Positions 31,543 through 40,776 of a stretch of 64,000 bases of DNA are shown here, in pieces. The notes under the pieces are model-generated. The model saw only the letters and a list, made by a program, of their open reading frames with translations, was not told where the DNA came from and did no database searches. Positions within the stretch are counted from its first letter, which is position 1. Each line of letters begins with the position of its first letter. Source of the stretch: Ensifer adhaerens (GTDB taxonomy: Bacteria; Pseudomonadota; Alphaproteobacteria; Rhizobiales; Rhizobiaceae); NCBI GenBank assembly GCA_900215285.1, contig OCMG01000004.1, forward strand, positions 2,092,001-2,156,000, read 5' to 3'. The position numbers were made by a program, and so were the translations under genes.

Positions 31543-32184
31543 TCATTTTCGCAGGATGCAATCGAATTCGTTGCCCTTCGGCCAGGTCACGAGCGCCATG
31601 TCGCCTTCGGTCTCGAAGCTGACGCCGTCGGCGTTGGTGAAACGCTTTCCGTCTTCATCTTCATCCTGGAAGGTGATCGTCGTCTTGCCCGCCTTATCCA
31701 GCCGCACCGTCGCCGGATCGCTTTCCAAATAGGTCACGATCATCTCGTTCTTCGGATTGTTGCGGCACAGATAGACGCTCGGCGATTTGCTCTTCACCAG
31801 AAAGAAGCGGGCCTGCAGGTCGGCAATGCGCTCGCGGTAGCTTTCCACCGTACATTCCCTGGCGTCGCTGCTTTTGGCGCATTCGTTGCGTTGGCGCGAC
31901 CAGCGCAGCTCGTAGGCTTTCATATGCCGGATCTGTGGCGCCGTATTGGGCATGGCCTCGACCTTCTTGAGCGCGCTTTCGAAGACGCCGGCCAGCTTGA
32001 CGTCCAGGTCAGCCAGGTCGCGGTCGTTGCAGACCAGCTTTTCGATGGCGTGGCTGGCGGTCGAGCAATCGAACGATGGCTTCGCGCCATCGGCATGCGT
32101 CTTTTGCTCTGACGCGGCGAGCGGGGTTTCTGTTGCGGCGAAGGCGAGAAGCGAAAAAAGCACGACCCGGTTCAACACATGCAC
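31543..32184 (-). CDS. Secreted LprI-MliC fusion, predicted lysozyme inhibitor
   Basis: 213 residues from a GTG at 32184, nine bases after AAGG; a nearby ATG at 32180 is out of frame. After a signal peptide (1-25) come two modules. The first (about 37-125) is LprI/DUF1311: FDCSTASHAIEKLVCNDRDL and a Cys pair in NECAKSSDARECT. The second (about 133-213) resembles MliC: VYLCRNN near its start, a beta-rich core and FDCILRK closing the disulfide. Both families contain proven inhibitors of C-type lysozymes, so a double-headed periplasmic inhibitor is inferred. It starts six bases after the UPF0303 gene stop, so the two are coupled. Confidence 0.78.
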   Translation of the reverse strand: MHVLNRVVLFSLLAFAATETPLAASEQKTHADGAKPSFDCSTASHAIEKLVCNDRDLADLDVKLAGVFESALKKVEAMPNTAPQIRHMKAYELRWSRQRNECAKSSDARECTVESYRERIADLQARFFLVKSKSPSVYLCRNNPKNEMIVTYLESDPATVRLDKAGKTTITFQDEDEDGKRFTNADGVSFETEGDMALVTWPKGNEFDCILRK

Positions 32185-32189
32185 GATGT

Positions 32190-32657
32190 TCAGCCTTTCA
32201 GATAGTCCTTCAGGACCTTGACGATCATTCCGTGGTCCTCCGTCTGCGCCAGGCCCGAGACGGTAATGGCGGCGACCACGCCCGTGCCGGCGACGCGGAC
32301 GGGAAAGCTGCCGCCGTGATGCGAGAAGTTCATCTGGTCGACGCCGATCTCGGGTCCGGGCACGCGCCCCTTCTGCCGCATCGCTTCTCCAAATGCCAGC
32401 GATGACTTGTGATAGCGCAGGGTCGTATTCGATTTCCGGCGAGCCCATTCGTCATTGTCGGGCGCGGAACCGGGGAGCGCTGCGTGAAACAGTGTTCTGT
32501 CGGGCGTGCGGATATCGATCACAACCGGGGCGCCCTCCACGCGCGCCGTTGCGACAAGCGCCATGCCGATTTCCAGTGCTTCCGCTTCACTGAACGCCCG
32601 GAAAACGAGCCTGGCCTCTTCGGCCATGATCTGATCAATCAACTCTGCTGTCGACAT
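32190..32657 (-). CDS. UPF0303/HbpS-like haem-degrading-domain protein
   Basis: 155 residues, one GlcG/HbpS-type domain over its whole length. The ERRKSNTTLRYHKSSL-type segment (here RRKSNTTLRYHKSSLAFGEA) and NFSHHGGSFPVRVAGTGVVA mark the UPF0303 branch. HbpS relatives bind or degrade haem; UPF0303 members are otherwise uncharacterised. No signal peptide, so it is cytoplasmic, unlike its coupled neighbour. First gene of a two-gene unit with the LprI-MliC protein. The functional link between them is unclear. Confidence 0.82.
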   Translation of the reverse strand: MSTAELIDQIMAEEARLVFRAFSEAEALEIGMALVATARVEGAPVVIDIRTPDRTLFHAALPGSAPDNDEWARRKSNTTLRYHKSSLAFGEAMRQKGRVPGPEIGVDQMNFSHHGGSFPVRVAGTGVVAAITVSGLAQTEDHGMIVKVLKDYLKG

Positions 32658-32900
32658 GGTTCATCCCGATACTGATCACCGGAGCATAGCGTTGCTTTTT
32701 TCTTGCGCAACGGCTTTCTGTGCCGCTCCGCCGCCTCAAAAATATCTCAATGCGCCGAGTATCTGGTAATGTTTCACAAAGATGAATGGCGTCTGAACAG
32801 ACGATTCGGGGAACATTCATCCGGGTGGGGGTAGTTATTCAGTCATTCGAAGTCTTTCCGGCGCGAAGGCCGGCTGAGGTTTCTTACGGAGAAGAAAACA

Positions 32901-33266
32901 ATGAAACAGTTCCTGACGAGGGCCGTACTTGCGGCAATGGTTGGTGTGGGGGGCATTTCGATTGCGCCTGTCGCAGCATTGGCCGATGGCATCTATTTCG
33001 GATTTGATACGGGCCCGGGAGACCGGCGTCCGCCACCTCCGCCGCCTGGACGGTTCTATGACGAGCCGGGTTATCGCCGCCCGCCGCCGCCCCCGCCGGG
33101 CTATGGCTGTAGCGAGCGAGAGGCGATCAGGCGCGCCTGGCGCATGGGCCTTGAAGATCCGGAGGTTGTGCGCGTGACACCTCGCCGCGTGGTCGTGGAA
33201 GGCCAGGCTGGGCGCCGTATCCGCCAGATCCAGTTCGCCAACGTACCGGGCTGCCCGCCGTTGTGA
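32901..33266 (+). CDS. Small exported proline-rich protein
   Basis: 121 residues. The signal peptide (about 1-28) ends in VAALA; two short polyproline tracts (PPPPPPG) follow. The C-terminal half, CSEREAIRRAWRMGLEDPEV then VRVTPRRVVVEGQ, is conserved in rhizobial periplasmic proteins of unknown role. Two Cys (CSE and GCPP near the end) may form a disulfide. An AGGTTTCTTACGGAG-type ribosome site precedes the ATG. Terminator at 33293-33329. Confidence 0.75.
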   Translation: MKQFLTRAVLAAMVGVGGISIAPVAALADGIYFGFDTGPGDRRPPPPPPGRFYDEPGYRRPPPPPPGYGCSEREAIRRAWRMGLEDPEVVRVTPRRVVVEGQAGRRIRQIQFANVPGCPPL

Positions 33267-33292
33267 CGATTTCTCCCTGTTTCGGGATCAAG

Positions 33293-33329
33293 CCGCCGCG
33301 TTCCTGATGGAGCGCGGCGGTTCTATTTC
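33293..33329 (+). terminator. Terminator of the proline-rich protein gene
   Basis: Perfect 8-bp arms CCGCCGCG (33293-33300) and CGCGGCGG (33313-33320), then TTCTATTTC. It lies between convergent genes. Confidence 0.75.
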
Positions 33330-33374
33330 ATGCCAAAGGGATTGCGCCGGATCGCCGGGCTTTCCGTTTCGATA

Positions 33375-34097
33375 TCAGGGCTTCTTCTGGTCTATCGCGA
33401 AAGTCATGGTCACGCGCGCATGGTAGTCGCTTTCGCCGGCTTCCACCGGCACGCTGTCTGTCGATTGTTTGGCCATGGCCATGCGGACCATCGGGACGGG
33501 CGGCTGGACCTGACTGTCTTCAAATATGTTGAGTATCTCGCCGGTCGAAACTCCGGCGGCTTCGGTCAGCGCCCTGGCCTTGGCCATCGCATCCGCCACG
33601 GCGGCCTTGCGCGCCTCGGCCACGAGATCCTTCTCCTTGCTGTTGGCAAAGCTCAGCGATCCGCCCGAATTGATTCCGTCGGTAATCGCATCGTCGAGCG
33701 TCTTGCCGAGCGCGGCGAGATCGCGAACCTTGACGGTCAGCATGTTGGACACCTGATAGCCCGTCAGCTTGGGCGCGGCTCCGTTCTTGCCTGAGTAATC
33801 GAATTGCGGCGACACGGAAAAGCCCGAGGTCTGAAGGTCGCGTGCCTCGATGCCCTTGCTCTTCAGGCCGGAGATGGCTTCGGCCAGCGCCTTGTTGGCC
33901 TCATCGAGAGCCTGGCGTGCCGTCGGAGCGGTTTTCAGAACGCCGAAATTGATGATGGCCATGTCGGGGGCCGCCGCCACCGTGCCTTCGCCGGTGACAG
34001 TAATCTTCCCACTCTCCTCGGCCGCCCGGGAGGCGGGCGCGGCGGCAATCAGGGCCACAATGGCGAGCGAGCTCATGAGCGTGCGTGTCTGAAACAT
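33375..34097 (-). CDS. SIMPL domain (DUF541) periplasmic protein
   Basis: 240 residues from the ATG at 34097, preceded by GGAG; the longer frame has no signal peptide. MFQTRTLMSSLAIVALIAAA is the signal, cleaved near ASRAAEE. The SIMPL domain (about 30-235) starts with ITVTGEGTVAAAPDMAIINF and includes LQTSGFSVSPQFDY and YQVSNMLTVKVRDL. The family forms oligomeric periplasmic or outer-membrane-associated assemblies of unclear role, sometimes linked to oxidative stress. It is monocistronic, opposite to tRNA-Ile. Confidence 0.9.
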   Translation of the reverse strand: MFQTRTLMSSLAIVALIAAAPASRAAEESGKITVTGEGTVAAAPDMAIINFGVLKTAPTARQALDEANKALAEAISGLKSKGIEARDLQTSGFSVSPQFDYSGKNGAAPKLTGYQVSNMLTVKVRDLAALGKTLDDAITDGINSGGSLSFANSKEKDLVAEARKAAVADAMAKARALTEAAGVSTGEILNIFEDSQVQPPVPMVRMAMAKQSTDSVPVEAGESDYHARVTMTFAIDQKKP

Positions 34098-34326
34098 CCA
34101 GGTTCTCCAGTTGATGCGAGCCGGGGCAGGGCCGCCTTGTCGTGCGGGAAGGGTCGTCGGCGAGAACACCAGTCGCGGGCTCGACCATAACACCTTCCGG
34201 CGAAAGATGTGTCTGGCGATTGTGAGGCAAATGCGGCGAGTGCTTGCCGCCAGAGGCGAATTCGTTTAATCGGATCGGCGCTGCAGATGCCATTGTCTGC
34301 CGCACCGCCGCCCAAAGCGTCGGCGA

Positions 34327-34402
34327 GGGCCTGTAGCTCAATGGTTAGAGCCGGCGGCTCATAACCGCTTGGTTGGGGGTTCGAGTCCCTCCGGGCCCAC
34401 CA
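34327..34402 (+). tRNA. ileX: tRNA-Ile2 (anticodon CAU, lysidine-modified)
   Basis: A complete 76-nt cloverleaf with encoded CCA. Acceptor arm GGGCCTG pairs with CGGGCCC (one T-G wobble), discriminator A. The D-arm is GCTC...GAGC, the anticodon loop CTCATAA (anticodon CAT), and the T-arm GGGGG-TTCGAGT-CCCTC. The acceptor and anticodon stem match the minor tRNA-Ile with C34 modified to lysidine (like E. coli ileX) rather than elongator or initiator Met. It then reads AUA codons. The Ile2/Met distinction is by resemblance. Confidence 0.93.
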
Positions 34403-34715
34403 AATGCCTTCAAATTTCACAGCAGCCGAGTCCTGAACCGACCCGCCTGCGTAGTCCGCTTCATCTTTGTCCGATGCGTGTTTGGAAACGTTGGGGAGGT
34501 TCCCGTTATCTGCGGACCACCACGCGCGTACGGGGCGTTGCCGTTCGGCGGCGGATAACATCTCGCCACCGCCTGTTTCTCGCATGCGTCATGAGGGCAA
34601 AGCACAAGGCAGAAACCCGTAAGGACAGGCTTCGTATCGGAAATGATTGCCGGCAAGTCCGATCCGGATGCCGACCTTTTCCGCTTTCGCTGATCGCTCC
34701 CCGGGTTTCCCGCCG
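34403..34715. other. Intergenic stretch downstream of tRNA-Ile2
   Basis: Nothing coding is supported here. The bases immediately after the tRNA have no strong T-run. I see no direct repeat of the tRNA 3' end that would mark an integrated element, and no integrase gene follows. Confidence 0.5.
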
Positions 34716-34763
34716 GTCACCCCGAAAAGGTGACGTCTCTCCAGCGTCTGGCGGGAGAGACGT
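34716..34763 (-). terminator. Terminator region of the caspase-like gene
   Basis: On the minus strand a 10-bp perfect stem ACGTCTCTCC/GGAGAGACGT (34733-34742, 34754-34763) is followed by CACCTTTTC. A second small hairpin GTCACC/GGTGAC (34716-34721, 34729-34734) overlaps its foot. It begins 68 bases after the stop at 34831. Confidence 0.6.
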
Positions 34764-34830
34764 TCGAGCGTGTCTGTCGTTTCGCCGATATCAGGGCGCT
34801 CCCCCGGTCGGCGACCGGACGCCTGGAGGG

Positions 34831-37152
34831 TTACTGGCAGCCATGGTGCCCATGGCATTTCTTTGGCTTTTTCGGCTTCGGCGGCTTCGGCGGCTTTGCT
34901 GCCTTGGGTGGCTTTGGAGGCTTCTGTGCCGAGACATGCATCGGCTTCATGTCCTGGTGCGCCATTTTCGGTGGTGGTGCAGGCCGCGGATTCTCGACTC
35001 GCTGGGGCGCCAGCGCCTGCTGCGCGGGGCGATGGTCTGCCACGGGAGGCTTCGGCTGACGCCTTGACGGTGCGGCGATGGCGTCGGGCTGGTCAAGCGG
35101 CTGCGGCTTTGCGTGCTCCTCCTTGTGTGCCGGTACTTCCATGATGTCCGGCGTCGAGCGCCTGGAGTGCCCGGCCGTGAGGTCGTCTCGTGGCGCGGTC
35201 GGGGCGGTTTGCTGCGATGGCGCCTGTTGCAGGGTCGCCGCTCTCGGCGGTTCCTGGCGGTGATCGCCCTTCACCGGCGGCATGTTGTCGACCGGAGGCA
35301 GGGCCTTCCCGTTTTCTCCTGGAAGCGTGTGAGCATTGGCCGCCGCGTTGTCAACCGGTCCGTTCGGCTGCTCGATCCTGGCGCCGCCGGGCAGGGGCCG
35401 CCCGGCGGCGCCAGGAAGCGCGTGGCTGGTCGAGGAAATGCTGGCCGGGGTCCGGCCCTCCGGCACCGACGGGGAGGCTTGCGACGTTGCGGCCGGCGCG
35501 GTTGCCTGCTGATGCATCATTTTTCTCTGCAGCGATGGCGGCAGCGCGACATGCATGGCTGCAGCACCCGCACCGGCCGCCAGGGCCGTGGCTGCCAGCT
35601 TCTGTCCCATCGGTACGCCTGCCGGAGCGCCTGCCGGCGGCGGTTCAGGCGACGGCGCCGTGGCCGGTTCGGTGATCGTCGTGTTGTTGATAACGGTGTT
35701 GTTCACGACGGTGTTGTGGATGTTCCGGAAGATGATGTTGTCATGCGGCGGCTCCACATAGGCGGGCGCCTCGACCCAGGCGGGAACCGGGACATAGGCC
35801 GGTGTCGGCAGCACATAGACGCTGACCGGCGGCGGAGGCGGCGGGAGCGTGATGAAATCGCGCTGCGGTGGGGCGAGGAACACGACAGGCGGTGGCGGTG
35901 CGTAGCCGAAATCGGCATCGTCGAAATAAAGCACGCGCCGATCCACGAAGACCACTTCGGTCGGAGGTGGTGGCGGTACGTCATACCGGATGACCGTGAA
36001 GGTTGGCGGAGGCTCCAGCGCTGCTTCCAGATGCGCGAGACGACGACGGGCATCCCATTGATGCGGACCGTGGGGATAGCGCCTCAGATAGGACCAGTAG
36101 GCCTGCGGCGTGTCGGCGATCCACGTCTCGCGCCATGTGATGGCCTCGCGCCGGGCGGCGACGATGGCGCGCACGCGCCTTGCCATCGCGTCGTTCGGAT
36201 AGGCGGCGAGGAAGTCCTCGTATCCGGCCAGCGTGTCGCGATAGAGCGCGGCGAAATAGGCGTCTCGCTCGTCGAATTCGCGGATCGGCTTGTTGCGGAT
36301 GCTGACGGCGTCGTAGGTTGGGACGTTTGCAGCCGGGGCGTTGGGTGCGCGATTGAAGAAGGCGAAAGGCGCCTTGAACCTGTCTGCATCCCAGGACACT
36401 TCCGCCCCCTTGGTCAATTCGCCGACCCTCAGGCGCGTGCGGTCGAAGACGTCTGCGAGCGGGAGACCGCCGGTCCGGATTGTTTCGGCAAGCGCATGGG
36501 CATAGGCGCCATAGGGGCCGTTTTCCGGCGGGGCGACGGTGCCGGGCGTGGCATTGAAGGCGATCAGCTGGTTGGCATCTGGCTCGACGAGAGCAAGGCC
36601 GCCTGCAAGCGGCTGGCCGTTGGCCACGAAGGGATTGGCGCGCGCGCCATCCAGGACGACGATGCTGCCGCGATTGTCGATGGCGGCGAGCGCCTTGCTG
36701 AAATCGGAGAGCCTGAGCGTTTCAACCGGCACGTCCGCGGCATTGGCAATCTGGGCGTCCACGGGGGCGAAATAGTTGTCGCCCTGATATTGCAGGCCAT
36801 ATCCCGCCAGATAGACGAAGACGACAGCATTGGGGCCAGCGGCGGTGACCTTGGCGATGAAGTCGCGCATCGCGTCGTGCAGACCGTTCTGGTCGAGATC
36901 GCGGGCGCCGACCACGTCGAAGCCGGCGGCCTGAAGTGTCTGCGCGATCAGCCCGGCATCATTGGCCGGCGTAGCCAGCGGACCGACCTTGTAGGCTGCA
37001 TTGCCGACCACGAAGGCCAGTCGTTTCTCGGGCGCGGTTTGCGCTGCGGCCGTGTTGGCGGCCGCAAGACCTGCGATCATGAGCGCGACAGTCAGCATGA
37101 TACTGACTGCCTTTCGATAAAGGGTGTTTTGTGTCGGAATACCAGGGGACAT
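34831..37152 (-). CDS. Exported caspase-fold protein lacking the catalytic His/Cys (pseudocaspase)
   Basis: 773 residues. N-terminal signal (about 1-38; an ATG at residue 19, base 37098, is an alternative start). A peptidase C14 domain runs over about 42-270: RLAFVVGNAAYKVGPLATPA matches the family opening. The usual GHG catalytic His is Tyr118 (LAGYGLQ). The usual DAC catalytic Cys is Ala170 (VVLDGARANPF). Both catalytic residues are therefore lost while the fold motifs remain. The middle (about 385-520) is Pro/Tyr-rich with an Asn-rich VNNTVINNTTI stretch. The tail is long, Pro/Lys/His-rich and ends CHGHHGC. A scaffold, sensor or surface role is inferred. Confidence 0.82.
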   Translation of the reverse strand: MSPGIPTQNTLYRKAVSIMLTVALMIAGLAAANTAAAQTAPEKRLAFVVGNAAYKVGPLATPANDAGLIAQTLQAAGFDVVGARDLDQNGLHDAMRDFIAKVTAAGPNAVVFVYLAGYGLQYQGDNYFAPVDAQIANAADVPVETLRLSDFSKALAAIDNRGSIVVLDGARANPFVANGQPLAGGLALVEPDANQLIAFNATPGTVAPPENGPYGAYAHALAETIRTGGLPLADVFDRTRLRVGELTKGAEVSWDADRFKAPFAFFNRAPNAPAANVPTYDAVSIRNKPIREFDERDAYFAALYRDTLAGYEDFLAAYPNDAMARRVRAIVAARREAITWRETWIADTPQAYWSYLRRYPHGPHQWDARRRLAHLEAALEPPPTFTVIRYDVPPPPPTEVVFVDRRVLYFDDADFGYAPPPPVVFLAPPQRDFITLPPPPPPVSVYVLPTPAYVPVPAWVEAPAYVEPPHDNIIFRNIHNTVVNNTVINNTTITEPATAPSPEPPPAGAPAGVPMGQKLAATALAAGAGAAAMHVALPPSLQRKMMHQQATAPAATSQASPSVPEGRTPASISSTSHALPGAAGRPLPGGARIEQPNGPVDNAAANAHTLPGENGKALPPVDNMPPVKGDHRQEPPRAATLQQAPSQQTAPTAPRDDLTAGHSRRSTPDIMEVPAHKEEHAKPQPLDQPDAIAAPSRRQPKPPVADHRPAQQALAPQRVENPRPAPPPKMAHQDMKPMHVSAQKPPKPPKAAKPPKPPKPKKPKKCHGHHGCQ

Positions 37153-37337
37153 GGCTATGGCTCGCGCAAAGTGCTTGATGATGTGTCGTCACCGCGCGAC
37201 GGCTCTGTCGAGTTCGCCGCGCGGTTCCTTTGTCCCTTGGCGCCACCTGTCAGACGCGACTTGAGCTTTTTTGTGATGTCTCGGGCAGATCGGACGCGCC
37301 CCTTCGCCGCTCCGTGAACGTCGTGTGCCTGGCGGTG

Positions 37338-37366
37338 TTGACATTTACTTTCCTTGGCGTAGAGAT
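37338..37366 (+). promoter_or_regulatory. Candidate promoter of the Rrf2 regulator gene
   Basis: In the 342-bp divergent spacer 37153-37494, TTGACA (37338-37343) is followed after 16-17 bp by TAGAGAT (37360-37366). The rest of the spacer shows no repeat I would call an operator with confidence. Confidence 0.4.
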
Positions 37367-37494
37367 AAATTTCGTCAGGTCCGTAAACAAATCCGCATTA
37401 AGTCTTTGAAATTCCTCATCCCGTGACGAGGCAGACTGGTGTTGGTCCTGCTCCGGGCCACCGTTCACATGCGCATGACAGGAAAAGTCCGGCA

Positions 37495-37953
37495 ATGTTG
37501 TCGATGAAGGGTAAGTACGGGTTGAAGGCCTTGTTCCATCTGGCGGGCCTGCCGGCAGGCGAGGTGGTGCAGTCGAACGAGATCGCGACCGCACACGGCA
37601 TGTCGAAGAAGTTTCTCGACGCAATTCTGGCGGATTTGCGCAATGGCGGCTTCGTCTATGCCAAGAAGGGTCGCGCGGGCGGCTATTGCCTGTCGCGATC
37701 GGCCGATGAGATCATGGTGGGCCAGGCGCTGCGTGTGCTTGACGGACCGCTTGCACCCATTGCCTGCGCCAGCCGCACAGCCTATCACCGTTGCCAGGAC
37801 TGTACCGACGAGACGGTCTGTCCGGTGCGCCTCACCATGCTGGAAGTGCGCGAGGCCATTGCCTCGGTGCTCGACAACAAATCGCTGTCCGACATGCGTG
37901 AGATGGTAGAACGCGAAGGATCGGGCTTCGAGCATCTGCTCGACGCGTCCTGA
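37495..37953 (+). CDS. Rrf2 family transcriptional regulator (cysteine-rich)
   Basis: 152 residues from the ATG at 37495 (MLSMKGKYGLKALFHLA is the canonical Rrf2 opening). The winged HTH covers about 5-75 (IATAHGMSKKFLDAILADLR; KKGRAGGYCLSR wing). A cysteine cluster follows at about 98-123: IACAS, HRCQDC and TVCPV. This resembles the Fe-S or sulfide-sensing loops of IscR/RirA/CymR relatives. It converges on the sulfate importer cysPTWA, whose promoter carries an inverted repeat (41825-41843). By analogy with CymR, control of sulfur genes is inferred; other Rrf2 roles are possible. Confidence 0.88.
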   Translation: MLSMKGKYGLKALFHLAGLPAGEVVQSNEIATAHGMSKKFLDAILADLRNGGFVYAKKGRAGGYCLSRSADEIMVGQALRVLDGPLAPIACASRTAYHRCQDCTDETVCPVRLTMLEVREAIASVLDNKSLSDMREMVEREGSGFEHLLDAS

Positions 37954-38002
37954 CACGAGCCTCCCGCGCGTGTCCGGGTCGGGGTTGCCCCCGGCCTTCC
38001 TT

Positions 38003-39034
38003 TCAGAAAATCGCGAAGCGATGCGGCAGGAAGCGGATCACGCTGCCCTGTTCCGCGGGGACGCCCAGCGGCAGCTCGATTTCGACCCGGTCGGCGCCTT
38101 CGCCGAGCCCCGCATCGATTTCCGCAATGCGCGCCCCGGCTAGTCGACGCATGGACAGAATGCGTCCGTCGAAGGCAGGACCATCGTCCTGGAGGACGAT
38201 ATCGCGCGGGCGGAAGAAGATATGTTTCTCGCCACCGCCGACCGTTGTGCGCAAGCCGGATTGGACACCCTTGAAAAGCACCTCGCCATTCGCCACCGTC
38301 ACCGGGAGCTTCGCGCTATCGCCGACGAAGGAAAAGACGAAGGCGGATTGCGGACGGTCGTAGATGTCGTCGGCCGAGCCCACCTGTTCGATCTTGCCCT
38401 GACTCATGACGACGACGCGGTCGGCGAGTTCGAGGGCTTCCTCCTGGTCATGGGTTACGAAGAGGGTGGTGTGGCCGGTGCGGTCGTGGAATTCGCGCAG
38501 CCACTTGCGCAGATCCTTGCGGACCTTGGCGTCGAGGGCGCCGAAAGGCTCATCGAGCAGCAGCACACGGGGCTCTATGGCCATGGCGCGGGCGAGCGCC
38601 ACGCGCTGGCGCTGGCCGCCGGAAAGCTGGCCCGGATAGCGGCTTTCCATGCCGGAAAGCTGCACCATGTCGATCAGTTCCTCGACGCGGCGGCGGATCT
38701 CGGCCTTGGGCGGGCGGGTTTCGGAGCCGCGCACGCGCAGGCCGAACGCGACGTTGTCGAAGACGGTCATGTGCTTGAAGAGCGCGTAATGCTGGAAGAC
38801 GAAGCCGACATTGCGTTCCTGCACGCTCTTCCACGAGGCATCCTCTTCGCCGAAGAGGATGCGGCCCTGGGTTGGATATTCCAGGCCGGCGACGAGACGC
38901 AGAAGCGTCGTCTTGCCCGAGCCGGAGGGGCCGAGCAGCGCGATGAGTTCGCCGGAGCGAATGTTGAGCGAAACATCGTGCAGGGCGGGGAAGTCGCCGA
39001 ATTCCTTGCGGATCTTGTCGATGCGGATATCCAT
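38003..39034 (-). CDS. cysA: Sulfate ABC transporter ATP-binding protein
   Basis: 343 residues from the ATG at 39034, eight bases after TAGGA; an ATG two codons upstream is too close to that site. Walker [11 protein letters not shown]-loop FQHYALFKH, signature LSGGQRQR, Walker [13 protein letters not shown] and switch His in FVTHDQEEA are all present. The C-terminal regulatory/TOBE part (about 235-343) is CysA-like. It powers sulfate/thiosulfate uptake with CysT, CysW and CysP. Last gene of the cysPTWA operon, ten bases after cysW. Confidence 0.96.
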   Translation of the reverse strand: MDIRIDKIRKEFGDFPALHDVSLNIRSGELIALLGPSGSGKTTLLRLVAGLEYPTQGRILFGEEDASWKSVQERNVGFVFQHYALFKHMTVFDNVAFGLRVRGSETRPPKAEIRRRVEELIDMVQLSGMESRYPGQLSGGQRQRVALARAMAIEPRVLLLDEPFGALDAKVRKDLRKWLREFHDRTGHTTLFVTHDQEEALELADRVVVMSQGKIEQVGSADDIYDRPQSAFVFSFVGDSAKLPVTVANGEVLFKGVQSGLRTTVGGGEKHIFFRPRDIVLQDDGPAFDGRILSMRRLAGARIAEIDAGLGEGADRVEIELPLGVPAEQGSVIRFLPHRFAIF

Positions 39035-39044
39035 TTTCATATTC

Positions 39045-39911
39045 CTATTTGTGCCGGCCATTGCCGACTTCGGCACCGAATTTCATTTCGAGCAGCGTGC
39101 GCAGGATGAGCGTCACCAGCGCAAGCGCTGCAAGCAGCGATGCGACGGCAAAGGCGCCATTGGTCGAATAGTCGTTGTAAAGCGCCTCGATATGCAGCGG
39201 CATGGTTTCCGTCTTGCCACGCACATGGCCTGACACGACGGAGACGGCTCCGAATTCGCCCATGGCGCGGGCGTTGCAGAGCAGGACTCCATAAAGCAGC
39301 GCCCATTTGATATTGGGCAGTGTCACGCGGATGAATGTCTGCCAGCCGGAGGCCCCAAGCGAGATCGCGGCCTCCTCATCCGCCGTGCCTTGAGCCTGCA
39401 TCAGCGGGATCAGTTCGCGCGCGATGAAGGGGAAGGTCACGAAGACGGTGGCGAGGAAAATGCCGGGGAAGGCGAAGATGATGGGAAAGCCCATCGCCTT
39501 CAGCTGCGGCCCGAGCCAGGTGTCCGCGCCGAAGAGCAGGACGTAGACGAGACCGGAGATGACTGGCGAGACCGAGAAGGGCAGGTCGATCAGCGTGGTC
39601 AGGAAGGTCTTGCCCTTGAACTCGAACTTGGCGATCGCCCAGGCGGCGGCGATGCCGAAGACGAGGTTGAAGGGCACGGCAAGGCCGGCCACCGAGAGCG
39701 TGAGCCAGATGGCCGATTGCGTGTCGTGTTCCGAGAGGGTCTCGGCAAAGCTCTCCCAGCCCGCCATGATGACGCGCGCCACCACGGTGCCAAGCGGCAC
39801 GACGAGGAAGAGCGCCAGGAAGAGGGCGCAGACGCCGATCAGCAGCCAGCGGACAAAGGCCGGCTCGCTGACAGGATCGCGCCGGTTCTGCGCGGTGGAC
39901 TTGTCAACCAT
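39045..39911 (-). CDS. cysW: Sulfate ABC transporter permease CysW
   Basis: 288 residues with six membrane helices. The EAA loop reads [21 protein letters not shown] (quoted in full it is just over limit, key residues EAA..G). [15 protein letters not shown] is the CysW hallmark. It pairs with CysT to form the sulfate channel. Its start overlaps the cysT 3' end by eight bases, so translation is coupled. Confidence 0.95.
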   Translation of the reverse strand: MVDKSTAQNRRDPVSEPAFVRWLLIGVCALFLALFLVVPLGTVVARVIMAGWESFAETLSEHDTQSAIWLTLSVAGLAVPFNLVFGIAAAWAIAKFEFKGKTFLTTLIDLPFSVSPVISGLVYVLLFGADTWLGPQLKAMGFPIIFAFPGIFLATVFVTFPFIARELIPLMQAQGTADEEAAISLGASGWQTFIRVTLPNIKWALLYGVLLCNARAMGEFGAVSVVSGHVRGKTETMPLHIEALYNDYSTNGAFAVASLLAALALVTLILRTLLEMKFGAEVGNGRHK

Positions 39912-40773
39912 GGCCGAACCTCCTCTGGCTCCAGCTCTGGATGCCGTTGATGACGAACAGCATCAGGAAAGAGACGGCCAGCATGACGGCTGCAATGGCG
40001 GTCGCGCCGGCATAGTTGAACTCTTCCAGCTTGATGACGATGAGAAGCGGGGCGATCTCGGACTTGAACGGCAGGTTGCCTGCAATGAAGATGACCGAGC
40101 CGTATTCGCCCACCCCGCGCGCCAGCGCCAGCGCGAAGCCGGTGAGGATGGCGGGGATGAGCGGCGGCAGGACGACGAAGAAGATCGTCTGGAAGCGGTT
40201 CGCGCCGAGCGTGGCGGAAACCTCTTCCGTCTCGCGGCTGATTTCCTCCAGCACCGGCTGCACCGTGCGCACGACGAAGGGGAAGCCCACCGCAATCAGC
40301 GCCACGATGATGCCGAGCGGCGTATAGGCAACCTTGATGCCCAGCGGCGCGAGCCATTCGCCGATCAGACCTTTTGGCGAATAGACATTGACGAGAGCAA
40401 TCCCGGCCACCGCGGTCGGCATGGCGAAGGGCAGGTCGATCAGAGCGTCGAAGATGCGCCGGCCGAAGAAATTGTAGCGCACCAGAACCCAGGCGGTCAG
40501 CGTACCGAAGATCGCGTTGGCAATGGCCGCGGCAAGTGCTGTCAGAAAGCTGATCTTCAGGGCCGCGAAGACCCGCGGATCGGAGATGACGTCGTAAAAG
40601 CCGGAGGGGCCGAGGGCGGCCGCCCGTAGCGCGAGCGCTGCGAGCGGAATGAGTACGATCAGGGTCAGCATGGTCAGGGCAAGCCCGAGCGACAGTCCAA
40701 AACCTGGAATGACGCTCGGGTGCTTCCACTGCCATCCCTGGGAGGACACGGGGGAGGGCTGCGACGCGGCCAT
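39904..40773 (-). CDS. cysT: Sulfate ABC transporter permease CysT
   Basis: 289 residues with six membrane helices after a cytoplasmic N-terminus. DLPFAMPTAVAGIAL, the EAA loop (EEVSATLGANRFQTIFFV) and ARGVGEYGSVIFIAGN are typical CysT/CysU motifs. It begins three bases downstream of the cysP stop and overlaps cysW, giving a tight cysP-T-W-A operon. Confidence 0.95.
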   Translation of the reverse strand: MAASQPSPVSSQGWQWKHPSVIPGFGLSLGLALTMLTLIVLIPLAALALRAAALGPSGFYDVISDPRVFAALKISFLTALAAAIANAIFGTLTAWVLVRYNFFGRRIFDALIDLPFAMPTAVAGIALVNVYSPKGLIGEWLAPLGIKVAYTPLGIIVALIAVGFPFVVRTVQPVLEEISRETEEVSATLGANRFQTIFFVVLPPLIPAILTGFALALARGVGEYGSVIFIAGNLPFKSEIAPLLIVIKLEEFNYAGATAIAAVMLAVSFLMLFVINGIQSWSQRRFGHG

Positions 40774-40776
40774 AGG

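Noticed and set aside
34073..34585. Minus-strand frame containing the segment DSNPQPSGYEPPALTIELQA
   Set aside because: This is the well-known false protein produced by translating the reverse complement of a tRNA gene, here tRNA-Ile2 at 34327-34402.
34327..34830. Possible integration site (attB) at the tRNA-Ile2 3' end
   Set aside because: No integrase, no direct repeat of the tRNA end and no island-like genes follow.
35113..37317. 734-codon plus-strand frame opposite the caspase-like gene
   Set aside because: Antisense shadow of a GC-rich gene; no domain or ribosome site, while the minus strand gives a signal peptide and C14 motifs.
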